NCBI GenBank assembly: GCA_949128115.1
Contig: OX421964.1
Coordinates: 12,176,892 to 12,240,891 of the forward strand
Source: Anaspis maculata
Lineage: Eukaryota > Arthropoda > Insecta > Coleoptera > Scraptiidae
Reading direction: 5' to 3'
DNA: 64,000 nucleotides
Positions 45,620 through 57,119 of the stretch are shown one piece after another (position 1 is the stretch's first letter; each line of letters starts with the position of its first letter). Below the pieces are notes generated by a model, which did no database searches, had not been told where the DNA came from, and saw only the letters and a program-made list of their open reading frames with translations. The position numbers and the translations under genes were made by a program.

Positions 45620-48600
45620 TTAAGTCGGCTGTCCGACGTCTGCCAACGTTTGTACGACGTCGGATTGCTACTTGGGTATACTTACACCGTACTGTTGCCG
45701 GTATTGTGCCGCTATTATATATGAAAAGACAATAACTGGTTTACATGATTTAATTCCTAATCCATCGTTTGCCGAACATGTGGGCTTTTTACTTCGTCCT
45801 GCTTGCTCATAGTTTTGGATCAAAAATGGGATTAAGAAGGCAGCGCCACCTGTTTATTGGTTTGTTTTGTTCTGCATAGTTGATAATTTTGTGAGCCATG
45901 ATCTTGAATTATCTTACCTTTTCTTTGGGTCCGATTCCTCGCTTCTATAGTTTCTTTCACGCTTATATCTTCCCTCCTTATTCCTATTCTCTTGTCTGCT
46001 TTATCCACGTAGGTACTTTATTCCCTATTTTTTTTGTTCTGTTAAATTCCTTAATTTCATTTTATTCTTTGTTTTGTTTGTCAGCGTAACCCCAACAGCA
46101 GCCTGAAATTTTCCTCACAAGCAAGTTTTCTGCGCTGGGACTTCACCTAAACAGTTGAGATGCCAACCTGTGCCCACGCTAGCTTTTCAAGCCGCGCCGC
46201 GCCACTTGTAGGTGTCGCACCTTGTCCTGTTCTTTGAATAATTCTGATGTCACTCTTAATCACGAATTCTTGGTCTGTCTGGAATCCTGCACTTTATCTC
46301 TTTGTATTTTTGTTAATTTTGCTTACAAGTATATAAGGTGTCAGCACTGTCAGCTTGAGGCCTTCCCACCTCCGATTTCTCCTTCAAAAATTTTTCCTGG
46401 AGAAATCCCGAGACGCGATTTTATATTCGAGAGGGACAAATGATTAACATAAAATGAATTTTTCTTTCATTATCCGCTTAGGCAGGGTGAATGCTTTCGA
46501 CTCTCTTTATTCTGATGTAAAAAGTGACAAAATCGAACCATCTATTTTCAAGAAACGATTTTTTTTTCCAGTCGAATATTCCTAAAGCTACATTTTCAAA
46601 GTGAAAAAATCGTAACTTGAAAACAGGTGGCCCGATTTCGTTTCTTTCAAACCAAAAGAAAGCTTCCTAAATGATATCTTACTTGACCCCTATACACATT
46701 GAAATTTCACTTTCCCAACCCACCACCCAACACCCAATGAAAAGGGGAATTTCACAATTTTTTTCGAGATTTTGACGGATATATCCTTTTTGAGGTCCCC
46801 TATGACCATTAAGACCATTTCCAGAATGATTTCTGTCTGTCTGTTTGTACAGTATGTATCTATGTTTGTATCTATGTTTGTCTGTAACCTTCCACGATAA
46901 CAGTCGCAACGTCTATACGATCGACTTGAAAGGTACACAGACGGGTACGATTCTCGAGTTATTCGAATGATTTTTTGTATATGAATCTCCTTGGTTTCGT
47001 GTGCACTTGGGCTGTCGGAAAGGAGAATTCGTATACGAAAACTTTTCGAACACGTTCGAGAGTCGCACCCATGGTCTCACCGTCGAATGAGCCCATTCGT
47101 TTTTGGCTGTCATCTGTCGAACGGGAGTGTCACTATAAAAAAATGACAGAAGCTATATCTCACGGAACTTGACTTGCGATATGCGGTTTTTTTAAGAGTG
47201 GTGCCTTAAAAAATTTTGAAAACGGGTGATTTGATTTTTTTTTAAATTGAAATAAAAAGTATCAAAAGGTCTTAAAAATGATGTATTACACCGCAGCTGC
47301 GCACGCCATCCACTTCACTCGTAAATGACATGGGCTATAGGTACCTAGTAACCTAGTAGATATAGAAATTAGCACCGTGATTGAATCTGTCTTATAACAA
47401 GCTTTGTATTATTTGCTACAATCAAATAACAATTACATCGGAATAGTCGAGGGAATAGTGTTAATAAATTGTACAGTATATTACAAAATGTACGAAGAAT
47501 TAATTAATTCATAAAGTGAATAAAAAAGGTTGTAGTTTTTTTTTTGTAAAAATTCTTACATACTTTTACCTGCGTGTGTTTATTTATTGCTTATTAAACG
47601 CGAACGTTATGGCTTTTAAATTGTCTTTATCGCCGGCAATTACGGGTGGAGACCTCGGTAAGTTTCATATTCGCAACGGGCACACCAGAACCCGATGTAA
47701 TTTCTTCGGGACGAGGTATTACAGGTACCGTGCCGGTGCCCACCTCAATAATTAATCGTCCCCCCAAAACCTTCACATTTCCAGCCATTAGTGTAATTGT
47801 ACCACGAAAATATGTGCATGCATGCCCTCTGATGCTGAAAACGACCGCGCCGCTTTTTGTCCATAAAAGGCTTTATGGAATGTATTTTCTGCTAATGTGG
47901 TCAATAATTTCTGGTTATTATTATATCAAGTCTGGCAATGTCAGTTTTTTATTCTTTCGTGTGGTTTATTTCCAGATACATACCGAAAAAATCACGGGTA
48001 AGTACATATTATTACAAAATTGCGCAACAATGTTTATTGTAGAAGTGTACGTACTGCACAGTGTGGTTCTGAAATAGAGAACCAATTATTTGTACGATTC
48101 TTAAGCTAAATAACTCGGTATTCAATTTACCCACATTACTGTGCTGGGCTGCTGATAGTTTCATGTGAATCATTCGCCAATCCAATGGGTCTCCAGAAAG
48201 CAGGTTCAAGCCTTGAACCGCCAATAAGTGTTTCTGAAGGTTTTATTAGTTTTTTGCTCACCCAGTTTGTTATGAATTCCGCCAAAGTCAGACTGACAAA
48301 TATCATTTTTTAAGGTCTTCTGCCTTTCCACTTTCACCGTGGGTTCCACAAAACAGATAATACGAGATTAGTTGATTTGCGATTTTTATTTGTCAATTTG
48401 TAGCTGACTGATCAATGGAAATGATGGTTTGTCTCTCAATAAGGGAAAGATGATGGGTCTAGTACAGATTTCAGGCATTTTTTGTCAGTAATCACCTACC
48501 ATTCAGCAGAAAAAAGTTCAGTTAATCTGCAATCAGCCTTGATCGCTGACCATCTTTTTTGTGGAACTGACGGTCAGTACTTACTTTTAAAAACGAGCAA

Positions 48601-48794
48601 GCATATGAATAATCACAGAATAGCTATAAAGAATCAAAGTAGCCGTTAGTGGCCTATGATCTGGATGGCAGGTATGCCAACCTGCCACATTTAGAATTGG
48701 CCAATGGTTCTCAAACGTTTGTATTGCGATTTTTTCTGATATGAATGGTCCAGCTTGATCAAGAGGCCCGTGGGTAAACCCCTCAAAGTAGAGT
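45620..48794. other. Intergenic stretch without a supported gene
   Basis: Several short frames (60-143 residues) show no motif I recognise. A possible exon-like piece at 47609-47655 (starting ATGGCTTTTAAATTGTC and ending at CTCG|GTAAG) cannot be tied to a family. A TGTCTGTC/TGTTTGTA-rich run lies at about 46830-46885. Confidence 0.4.
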
Positions 48795-49016
48795 TTATTG
48801 AAATACAATCGTGTATTTATTCGACCGACAGTAGTACAGCTCGTCTTCTTCCGAAGCGACGGCTTTGGGGCACAGCTCCCGGAACCTCTCCACATCGGTC
48901 ATGCAAGCAACTTTGGTGCCGTCGTCGTCCAAGATTTTATCCCTTTCCGGACATTGCTGCTCCAGGTCAAAGCTGCACGAGGACTGGCTGCAGTTGGCGT
49001 TGCCTTCCGGAATGAT
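48795..49016 (-). CDS. Thaumatin-like protein, exon 3 (C terminus)
   Basis: A 222-nt exon including the TAA stop, encoding residues 130-202. The acceptor is TTTGTTCCAG|ATC. The sequence starts IIPEGNANCSQSSCSFDLEQ and ends DVERFRELCPKAV.., DELYYCRSNKYTIVFQ. The pattern F...CP.A...DE...YC....Y.IVF is the hallmark C terminus of thaumatin/PR-5 proteins (F..RCP.AYSYP.DD..ST.TC....Y.V.FCP). Cysteines here would pair as in the eight-disulfide fold, though fewer are present. It is likely a secreted defence- or digestion-related protein, but the role is not shown by sequence. Confidence 0.85.
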   Translation of the reverse strand: MIPEGNANCSQSSCSFDLEQQCPERDKILDDDGTKVACMTDVERFRELCPKAVASEEDELYYCRSNKYTIVFQ

Positions 49017-49119
49017 CTGGAACAAACCGTCATCAACTTCACGCGACGTCATGTATCATTTTCAACTGTGGGACGTCGTGATTTCTATCGTATCTGGCAA
49101 ATCGCCATCTGGTACTCAC

Positions 49120-49311
49120 GGTAATCCCACGATTGTAGCCGTCCACGACGGACACGCCGTAAATGTCGGAAATGTCGTCGGTCGCTTCGTCCATCGGCAC
49201 GGCCAGGCTCAGACCGGCGACGGTCGAAGGGAAGTCGATGTCGTTCAAGCAGCACTTCGACGATTTGGCCCAAAACGTGCCGGAAAAATCGTCCAAGACC
49301 TTCATTGAAAT
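49120..49311 (-). CDS. Thaumatin-like protein, exon 2
   Basis: A 192-nt, phase-0 exon encoding residues 66-129. The acceptor is TACATTCCAG|ATT and the donor is GGGATTACC|GTGAGT. It reads ISMKVLDDFSGTFWAKSSKC and later ISDIYGVSVVDGYNRGIT. The latter matches the thaumatin signature D.YDVSLVDGFN.P, and GTFWA..S..C matches the G.FWGRT.C region. The segment between them is shorter than in plant PR-5 proteins. The REDDD acidic-cleft residues of antifungal members can only be partly traced (Asp in DIYG). Confidence 0.85.
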
Positions 49312-49369
49312 CTGGAATGTACAAAACGAGTTCCTAGTCATGTACTTCAATATTCGAGCGTTTCTAGTC

Positions 49370-50110
49370 TAACAGCTTTCTACCCTTGATATTTTTTAGA
49401 CTAAATGTTCTCGATGCTAAACATTTGCCAGATCAACTGCTTTTTACACTAAACACCATATTCGAGACTAACCGCTTCCTTTGCTCTGAGTTATCTAGTT
49501 TAGCTGTTTTCCACTCTTATTAACATTATCTAGACTAACTGCTTTGTACCCTTAACATTTTTTAGACTGAATGTTTTTGATTCTTAACATTTCCTGAATC
49601 AGCTGTTTTTTACATTGAACATCATAATCTAGAGTAACCGCTTCTTTCCTCAAAGTGTCCTAGATCAGCTGCTTTCTGCCCTTAACATTTTCTAGACTAA
49701 CTGTTTCCTATACTGAACATTGTTCGGACTAGCTGCTTTTCACACTAAACATTACCTTGACTAACTGCTTTCTACCCTTAACAGTTTTTAAAATGAATGT
49801 TTTCGATGCTCAACATTCTCTGAATTAAGTGCTTTTTACACTGAACGTGAACACCATATTCTAGACTAACCGCTTTCTTCCCTCAAAGTTTCCAAGCTTA
49901 GCTGCTTTCCACTCTTAATATTCTCTAGACTGTGTCCTATGCTAGACATTTTTGAGACGAATTGCTTTCTACCCTTAACATTTTCTAGGCTTAATGTTAT
50001 CGATACTGAACATTTTCTAGACTAACTGCTTTCTACACTAAATGTTTTCTTGAATGTTTTCTATTCTACGAGTAAATATGACCTGAACTAACAGTTTTCT
50101 ACAAGGTGTT
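49370..50110. repeat. Degenerate ~50-bp minisatellite
   Basis: Phrases TTTTCTAGACTAACTGCTTT, CTACCCTTAACATTTT and ACACTAAACAT alternate about fifteen times with heavy substitution and indels. The basic period is about 50 bp, often paired into ~100-bp steps. Confidence 0.8.
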
Positions 50111-50640
50111 TCCAAATTAGTATTACAAACTTCAGGTTTTGAACCCCTATCAAAAAAATAAGCCGAAAAGTAACAACTGAAAATTTTCTACGATGTCTCT
50201 TCAAGAAGATATAGGCCGTCTAAGTTCAACTTTGAAAATTTATTTTCTGTGATAACTTGTAGTTTTCTTGACCTATTCAAGTTAAATTTGGTATGAGCAA
50301 TTTTGAAACAGATAACTGTTTTTTCAGTGGCGTAGGCATTGAGGGAGTTGACTCCTTTATTTCACATAATTATTTTCTACACCAGTGCATGTTTTTCCAG
50401 AGTCATGACATTTTTAGATTCTGCGCTCAATTTGTAAAAAAAAACTTCTGTGCTATTCTAACTCACTTGTGTGAAATTTTGCCTAGGGCCTTTGTTTTCG
50501 AAAGATTTGAGTCTGAATGTTGAAAAAATCTCTAAAACTTCAATTTCAAAGGCCAACATTTTTTAGGTTTCGGAAACAGGTTGTTTCTCAGACAAAATGA
50601 TGATTACCTTACTTACAGGGTCTAAAAAACCTACTTCAGT
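50105..50640. repeat. CAGGGTG-end family fragment in TLP intron
   Basis: CAGTGGCGTAGGCATTGAGG, TTATTTTCTACACCA and AGATTCTGCGCTCAATTTGT follow the order of the 29.7-30.4 kb arms. Confidence 0.55.
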
Positions 50641-50745
50641 GAAGAAATTGTGAAATTAAACTTGTGCCAGAAGCTAGAATAACTCAACAGTTAGCGTTAG
50701 GAAAACCTTCATATTGTAGACTCTATTCAAAAATAAGGAACTTAC

Positions 50746-50940
50746 GGTTGCCTGTGGTTTCAGTAAAACTCCAGATTCTTGCAGGGACTCTGAATACACG
50801 ATCAGGTCTTCACGTCCATCGTTGTACAGTTCAATTTCAACGCTTGCTTGGTACTCGGTACTATAACCTTCAAAAACCAGGGCCCATGCCAATAAAGCAC
50901 CGATTATAACTATTTTGTATGTGTCAAAAATGGCGTACAT
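50746..50940 (-). CDS. Thaumatin-like protein, exon 1 with signal peptide
   Basis: A 195-nt exon encoding residues 1-65. The donor is CAGGCAACC|GTAAGT. The start MYAIFDTYKIVIIGALLAWA is a hydrophobic leader with likely cleavage near residue 28, giving a secreted product. The mature part VEIELYNDGREDLIVYSESL corresponds to the first beta strands of the thaumatin fold (F.. VNNC...V WP). All three exons are phase 0, giving 202 residues, compact compared with about 220-250 for most members. The assignment rests chiefly on exons 2 and 3. Confidence 0.8.
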
Positions 50941-52970
50941 TTCAACGAGAGTATATCTTGATAACTGCCATGGGCGTTTGAATGGATATTGAAAAAAAAA
51001 ACAAAATATTGGAGATTTATCAGATAAATGTATGATAAGCAGATAAGAATTTACCTAAGCTCAACCTGCCTAAGTAAGTACTTATCTATTGCATTAATGC
51101 CATTCATCGATTAGATATAAGAAAACAGTTTTCGCTGGATTTGTAGAAATTAAACTATTTAAATACCTGAACAAGTAGATGTGTCAAAGCTGCAGTTCGG
51201 CGCTAATTGTGCCGGGTAATTTTCTTACAAAAGAACATAGCCGGCCCAAGAAGCACGGAGATAATACTTATCCGAGGAGATGAGAAAATATTAAAAAAAA
51301 CGCGTACTACGTCATGAAATGAACAAATCGACGGGTATTCAACAAAAAATTTCAAACGTAGCAACTCCCCCTTCAGCCCAAAGAGGAACATTCAGAAAAT
51401 TCTGCGGCTCTCGAAGGTTGGCTGAAATCAAAGAAGAGGATCAGAACAAAAAAAAGTGAAGCATCAAATGAAGAAAAAAATTATCAAGTACGTGCGATGT
51501 TCCACGTTGGGCGCCAGTCCGTCACGCAGTTTACCCTACTGGTTTTTGCATTCGTTTCATTGCAGTTGTAGTGTAACCCCCTGTTTCAATGTTATTGCTG
51601 TAGTGTATCCTGGTCACGGCACCATTCTGTAGTGTATCCAGGTCACGGGACCATTCTGTAATGTAACCCCGTTTTCGATGTTGGCAGCGATCGTCGTTGT
51701 TTCTTCCCTTCCCCACGTCGTTTACATTTTTCCTACGTTGTGTTGAGTTCTTACTCGAGATGAGAATGTGTCGTTGGGGATGAGGTTTGATTCTTGAATG
51801 AAACGCGAATGAAATGCAAGCAAAATGAATGTTTTATTGGATATCAATTGCAAAGTTTTAGATGAATTTGTTTCTTTTCTCAAAACACCTATTGACAGTG
51901 ATAAAATGACACTACAAAACACAAAACAAGAGAAATCTTTACAAATTATTTAGACAATGCAGGAATTTACAACAATGAAATGAACACAAAATCAGATTGC
52001 AAAACAAAACAAGAAATCAGGAAACATGTTAAACTGTCAATTTAATCGCAAGAGAAAAAGTGACGTATTCGCTGACAGGCACACATGGGAAGAACATTCA
52101 AATTCAAAACACAACAATGGTTAGTAAACAGTAATCACATACAAGAAATAACAGTAAATACAAGAAAATCGACTCGAGCCAACCTGTGGCCCTCTCTTCG
52201 TCGTTTTACATTATTTCCCCCCAAATAAGGAAATGTTAGTAGATTCAACAAGGCAGATTCATACAAGTGGTGGACCCCCCCCCAGGACACGGAGAAGCGT
52301 GCAAGTCTTCTTTCCTGCCTTTACTTTCATGTATAACCCGACAATGAACAATGAAATGAGACTGAATCATAAAATTACAGTTTTCTACTTAGCGGTTGAT
52401 TTGGGCGTAGCAGAGTTTCTTTTTGTCATCTTACTGTTTGTGACGTAACTTGTGGAAAGAAACAATTAATGAAACCTCGAAGTACGCGCGATAGCGCGGC
52501 CTTGAGGTCACGTCATGAGTGTGCAAAAAGCACGCCCACTTTGGATTTACGGCCCTCGCCGTCAACATTAAGATCATTTGGGAGTAGATAAATTAAACAA
52601 AATTCAAAGCTGTGCGAAGCACCTTGATTTCAAAGGGGAAAAACTGCGGGTTATGCAATCCCGTGGAGAACACAGAGAACAAAGAATTTCGGGTTATGTA
52701 CAATAATTTCGCGGACAAAATAGGTATCGAAATGCATGATTTGGTGAGTGAGTGGAAGCCAAAATTACGGTACAATAATCAAAGAAAGACCGACCTTAGA
52801 GTTGTAAAAACCACGCACTCTTGATGCACTGAAAATCACGTGTTCTTCACCACAGCTGATTTTCTTCTCCGTCTGCCCGCGGCTGCTGCTCCGCCGGCTT
52901 CGCCAAGCGCAGCGCCATCTCTCTCTCCCATCGGCAAACCCTACGAACGTCAACGACCGTACCTACTTCA
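50941..52970. other. Upstream/intergenic stretch
   Basis: No gene is supported here. At 51502-51516 there is a reverse-strand tRNA-Lys primer-binding-site match followed by ~45 bp of the 291-bp retroelement unit. At 51599-51670 a 29-bp repeat (TAGTGTATCC.GGTCACGG) occurs 2.4 times. The rest is AT-rich and unassigned. Confidence 0.5.
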
Positions 52971-53160
52971 GGTACCAACGTACAAACAAAACAAAGGGGG
53001 AATACCACACAGTCACGGGCACTTTCCTTCAATTCTATCAGCTTTGCCTCACACGTGCTGGATTCACTTCTGATACGCAAAACACAACTTCAATCCGTTA
53101 GAAATGAAGTTGTATAAATAATCTGTCTCTTCACGTAAATTGTATAAATATATTTATCTA

Positions 53161-53430
53161 CAAGCGTTAAATAATACCCGTCACTTTTAGCACGTCGTCA
53201 TGGGCGACGTGAAAAAATGTTGATTCTGCGCATTCCTGTCATATTTTCAATAAATTCTGACATTTACCAAACATTTCAAAGACCATTGTAGATAAAATCC
53301 TGTACGATACACGCGTTAAAAGTGTCTTATTTTGTTCGCGGGGTTGCTCTACTCGCTAATGCTCGTTTCGCAAGCGTCCCCGCTCACAAAATAATACCTG
53401 TCACTTTTAACACTCGTATCGTAAATAGCT
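53161..53430 (-). repeat. 267-bp dispersed repeat, copy 2
   Basis: The reverse complement of 38001-38267, nearly identical in length and order. It sits in an unrelated element, showing it is a mobile unit itself. Confidence 0.85.
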
Positions 53431-53434
53431 ATTT

Positions 53435-53661
53435 GCTGACGCGTTTCGGCCTTACAATTCGGGGTGAAGGGCCATCTTCAAAGCGGTAAAGGTGTAAAAT
53501 GTATAAAGTGTCAAAGTCAAAGTGAACAATTATCTAATAATAATAATAATAAATAATAATATTCAATTGTTTCCTTTGACTTTGTCACTTTATACATTTT
53601 ACACCTTTACTGCTTTGAAGATGGCCCTTTACCCCGAATTGTAAGGCCGAAACGCGTCAGC
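53435..53661. mobile_element. Hairpin MITE (GCTGACGCGTTTCGGCCTTA ends)
   Basis: Arms of about 95 bp are nearly perfect inverted repeats around a (TAA)n core at 53533-53557. Non-coding. Confidence 0.9.
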
Positions 53662-54361
53662 AAAATATATTTATACAATTTACGTGGAGAGATAGATTAT
53701 TTATACAACTTTATTTCTACAAGATACCTCCAGTAAGAGAATCCCTCAACTTTTACGATATTTTTATCCGTTAATTCTGCTTCCAAACAATCTTGCTATC
53801 AGCGCAAGACACAGCTGTAAATTGAGGCGCACTACCCAAATAATAATAAAATATCAACGTGAAGCTTGAAAAAAATAGGAACCTAGAAAAATAACAAGTA
53901 CAACGCGACGCTTCACGTTGGGCGCCAGTTGTCGCGTTAGCAACCCTGCTGACCGTTTTTGCATTCGTCCCATGGCAGTCACGGGCATCCTCGTCTAGTG
54001 CAAGCTTTGCCTCGTAAGTGCTAAGTTCACTTCTGACAGGCGAAACACAACTTTCATCTGGTCATTCTGCTGCCAAACAGTCTTTTTATCAGCGCAAAAC
54101 ACAGCTGTGAATAAAGGCACACCAACTGATTGATAATAAAATATCAACGTGAAGCTTGAAAGAGATTATGAAACCGAGAAAATTATCAAGTACAGCGCGA
54201 CGCCCCACGTTGGGCGCCAGTTGTCGCGTGAGTAACCCTGCTGATTGGTTTTTTGAATCCGTTCTGTCTCAGTCACGGGCACCCCTTGTCTAATTCCAGC
54301 TTTACTTCGCACGTGCTAAGTTCACTTCTGACACGCAAAACACAGCTTTTATTTCACAAAA

Positions 54362-54545
54362 AAGGCCCATTGGCCACCTGCAGGGACATCAGCTATCCAT
54401 CGGAAGAATAAGTTCCAGGACTCTATCTTCATTCTCCGAGGAGTACAACTTTTTAATTTCTACACGGATAGACAGACGGACGGACGGACAGAAAGACAAA
54501 CCGGCCATATAAAGCGTAATTGTCTTACGAAAATGCGTTAAAAAG
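54362..54545. mobile_element. Fragment of the Helitron-like family
   Basis: GCCCATTGGCCACC..GACATCAGCTAT, AAGTTCCA.GACTCT, a short RGAC run at about 54471-54495 and ACAAACCGGCCA..TAAAGCG follow the order of 20890-21060. It ends with ATGCGTTAAAAAG. Confidence 0.75.
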
Positions 54546-55031
54546 CCTGAGCCCGCAACTCATTAGAGAATTCCAGAAATACATAAAAAAGCTCATCTCG
54601 TGCGACCATGCAGCCGAAAAGGGCTAGAGCTTACTCAAACAATCACAGCATGGTTGCGACTCACTAAACAATTAGGGGAAACTCGTCCTTTAAGGAGCAC
54701 GTCCGATACAAGCCTGAATATAATTTATATCAGTCGACCAGAAAAGTCCGAGATAACGGTACTCGGACAACACGCATTGTATACCCTCTCGCGCGCGCGA
54801 TCTCTCCACTCACCTCAACGTTCAGCTTTGACCTCGGTCTCTGTCACGCTCGTTCCCTTTTGAATTATTATCATTAAGTATTCTGCTGCGATGGAGTAAA
54901 AAAAAATCGTCTTCTCGCGCAACCGTGCGTCTCTCCGTACTTATACCAGAACTTATACCTTGTGATTGTCCCGGCGAGAAGTCGCCGGCATAAATCTTGC
55001 ATAGCCGGCGATCCGGCGTTGTGTACTATAC

Positions 55032-55047
55032 GTGTGTGTGTGTGTGT
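55032..55047. repeat. (GT)n microsatellite
   Basis: Eight GT dinucleotides. Confidence 0.9.
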
Positions 55048-55489
55048 CTTATGGGCGCAACAATGCAAATAACATGGCCGGCTATAAATCAGAATTTTGA
55101 TACAAAAAGCGTGTGCACCTTTGACACCGCGATTAACATTAACAGGTAATATAAAGGAAGAAACGTAACAGCAATGCATAATGTAGTCGAGCATAGGCAC
55201 CAATAAGAATTCATAACTGGTAGGTAGGTAAGTTAGCTATAGACGAGAGCGCGAAGAGACCATGCGGCGATGTGCCCCATTTTCTGCAATATAGCAAACA
55301 GAAAACCTTCAAGTTGAACACGATTTACAGCCGATACATTATTGTAACAATCTGAGTAGGTAATGCAAATCTACCACGTACTTGAGCTGACTAGTACCCA
55401 TACAGAGATACCTGAGTGAAAATTTTTGTTTAGAAGAAGTCTTTTGTGATGAAAAGGAAAGCAGGTACTACAGGCTACAGTGATTCATT

Positions 55490-55702
55490 ATTAATCTTAT
55501 CTTCGCTCCCTTTATCCCACAGCGAAATTTTCACAACGCGTTGAGCATCGCTAACAGTTCTTTTTCGGTGACTGTGTACCTTTTCTCGGCTGTCGTCAAT
55601 GTCCGACTGAAATACGCAATAACGACCTCTTGACCTGCGTCATTCTCATTAACGACCTCTTGCGTTAAAACGCTTCCGATCTCCTGATTCGGAACACCAT
55701 AC
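55490..55702 (-). pseudogene. Ty3/gypsy RNase H fragment
   Basis: The minus strand translates to a run containing VIAYFSRTLTTAEKRYTVTE and then KELLA, the junction of RT and RNase H typical of Ty3/gypsy polyproteins (IAY.SR.L..AE..Y..TEKE.LA). The fragment stops at the BEL 5' LTR. A homologous but distinct fragment lies just beyond the 3' LTR, so the two are separate copies and not one gene split by the BEL insertion. Confidence 0.7.
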
Positions 55703-56055
55703 TGTTGGGGCCATCCTTAACCAACTGAATCAGTTTATTCATTTAATTCTGCAATTAGAAATACATCCCTTTAGTTTTAATGCGAGAGCGCCTTTTTTGC
55801 TCCGTGTTATCATTATTCGAAATTTCTTACTTACACACGTGAATTAACACGCCGCCGCCTAATCAATTTCGATTAGGTACAAGTTTTATAGTTTTGCAAG
55901 TAATTTAGTTTTGTTTTTGAACATTTTTGAATATCTTTTTAAGTTTGAACTTATTTCCCTTCCTTTTACCACCTTTTGGGTTGCCCAGTGAGTGTGTTTG
56001 TTTTTTGCATCACATCATCCGACTGATTGCATTGGTGAGTTCATTTTCAGTTTTA
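55703..56055 (+). repeat. BEL 5' LTR
   Basis: The start TGTTGGGG is clear. The right edge is uncertain because similarity to the 3' LTR continues through GGTGAGTTCATTTTCAG and then fades. LTR divergence is of the order of several percent by eye, with small indels. Confidence 0.75.
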
Positions 56056-56197
56056 TACAGTCCACTTTAATTGCTCGCGAATATTCAACATATTTTTTGG
56101 TCCTTCGAGCCGGATTTGAATTCAGTCAGTTTTCGGTAAATTCAAATTTTGTCTTATCGCGTTTTTATTGGCAGTCTTGACCTTCATATTTCTCATC

Positions 56198-57049
56198 ATG
56201 GATCCCACTGAATGTAAAATCAAAGTTTTGACGTCTAAGAAAGAGGTCTATTGTCAGCGAATTCAGCATTTATATGATTTGACAAAAAACGTGAAAGATC
56301 AAAATAAACTCAATCAGTTCGTGATTCGTTTTGAGTCATTTGAAGACACAAAACAGTTGTTTGCGGATTGTGTTGGGCAAATAAATTTATTGGAGCTTGG
56401 GAAGGATAAGGACTATTAGGTGAATCTCGTGCTCCTCGAAGCTTTCGATGAATTTTGTTGCTTCATTCAAATAGTGGCAAAGAAAAAGATCCCTCCTCCA
56501 GTAACTACCTCTCTCGTTACGCCACCGCCGCCATCTAAGCCAAAATTGCCTAAACTCGAACTTCCTGGATTTTCGGGTGATTTAACAGAATGGCCGATTT
56601 TCTACGAGACTTTTGAAGCCAGCGTCCATGACTCCAAGGATTTGACGTCGACTGAAAATGTTCAGTATTTATTGGGTAAGTTATCGGGTAGAGCTTTATC
56701 GACATGCGCAGGAATCACTCCAACTGGTGACAATTACGACATCTTTTGGGAAAAACTAGTCGAGAAATACCAGGAAACCAGAGCACTTGCGCCAACTTAT
56801 CTGAAAAGCTTATTTTCATTCAAAACGCTCACCTCAGATGACAATTTGGAAATCTTTGTAGAATCTTTTGTACCTTGTTTTCAGGCTTTGAAAAATCTCA
56901 AATTGACAGATTAAGCTGACTTCATTCTGCTTTATCTAGCTTTGTCCAAGGTCGATCCTGACACTGAGAAAGCGTTTGAGATGTCCGCAAGAAAGTCCAC
57001 AATTCCGACCTTTTCGGAATTTGTCACTTATTTCGTCAAAGAACAGTGA
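56198..57049 (+). pseudogene. BEL/Pao gag, interrupted by stops
   Basis: Gag starts MDPTECKIKVLTSKKEVYCQ. An in-frame TAG occurs at 56417-56419. The frame then resumes with KPKLPKLELPGFSGDLTEWP and FYETFEASVHDSKDL, the DUF1759-type core (LP.F.GD...W..F...F...V). A second in-frame TAA at 56912-56914 is followed by DFILLYLALSKVDPDTEKAF, which also fits gag. The stops show the gene is dead unless read through. The role was particle assembly and RNA packaging. Confidence 0.8.
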
Positions 57050-57119
57050 AAAATTATAGGTTATTTTATGTTCTATAGATATATTGTTCCATATATTTTG
57101 TATGAACGGAACTAATAAG

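Larger units (their letters stand above)
49312..50745. other. Thaumatin-like gene intron 1
   Basis: A 1.43-kb intron made of the minisatellite at about 49370-50110 followed by a fragment of the CAGGGTG-end family at 50105-50640. Confidence 0.75.
53101..53765. mobile_element. Composite insertion flanked by 8-bp duplication
   Basis: ATCCGTTA at 53093-53100 is repeated at 53766-53773. An uninterrupted unit at about 54055 (CATCTGGTCATTCTGC) shows the pre-insertion layout. The insert holds ~60-bp mirrored arms (GAAATGAAGTTGTATAAATA near the left; complement near 53700), the 267-bp repeat at 53161-53430, and a hairpin at 53435-53661. An 8-bp duplication suggests hAT-type integration, but the mirrored arms are not exactly terminal on the right. 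Confidence 0.55.
52975..54350 (-). repeat. 291-bp tandem units with tRNA-Lys PBS (minus strand)
   Basis: On the minus strand, PBS-like TGGCGCCCAACGTG.. sites end at 53927 and 54219 (292 bp apart). Each is followed by GCGTCGCG.TGTACTTG, CAAGCTTCACGTTGATATTT, CAGCTGTG and GTGCCCGTGACTG.. blocks. One unit is split by the insertion at 53101-53765. The array is cut on the right by the Helitron-like fragment at 54362. It appears to be the LTR-end/leader region of an LTR retrotransposon amplified in tandem. Confidence 0.65.

Noticed and set aside
47516..48077. Possible exons of an unknown gene (79- and 143-residue frames)
   Set aside because: There are donor-like GTAAG and acceptor-like CAG sites, but no conserved protein motif and no partner exon.
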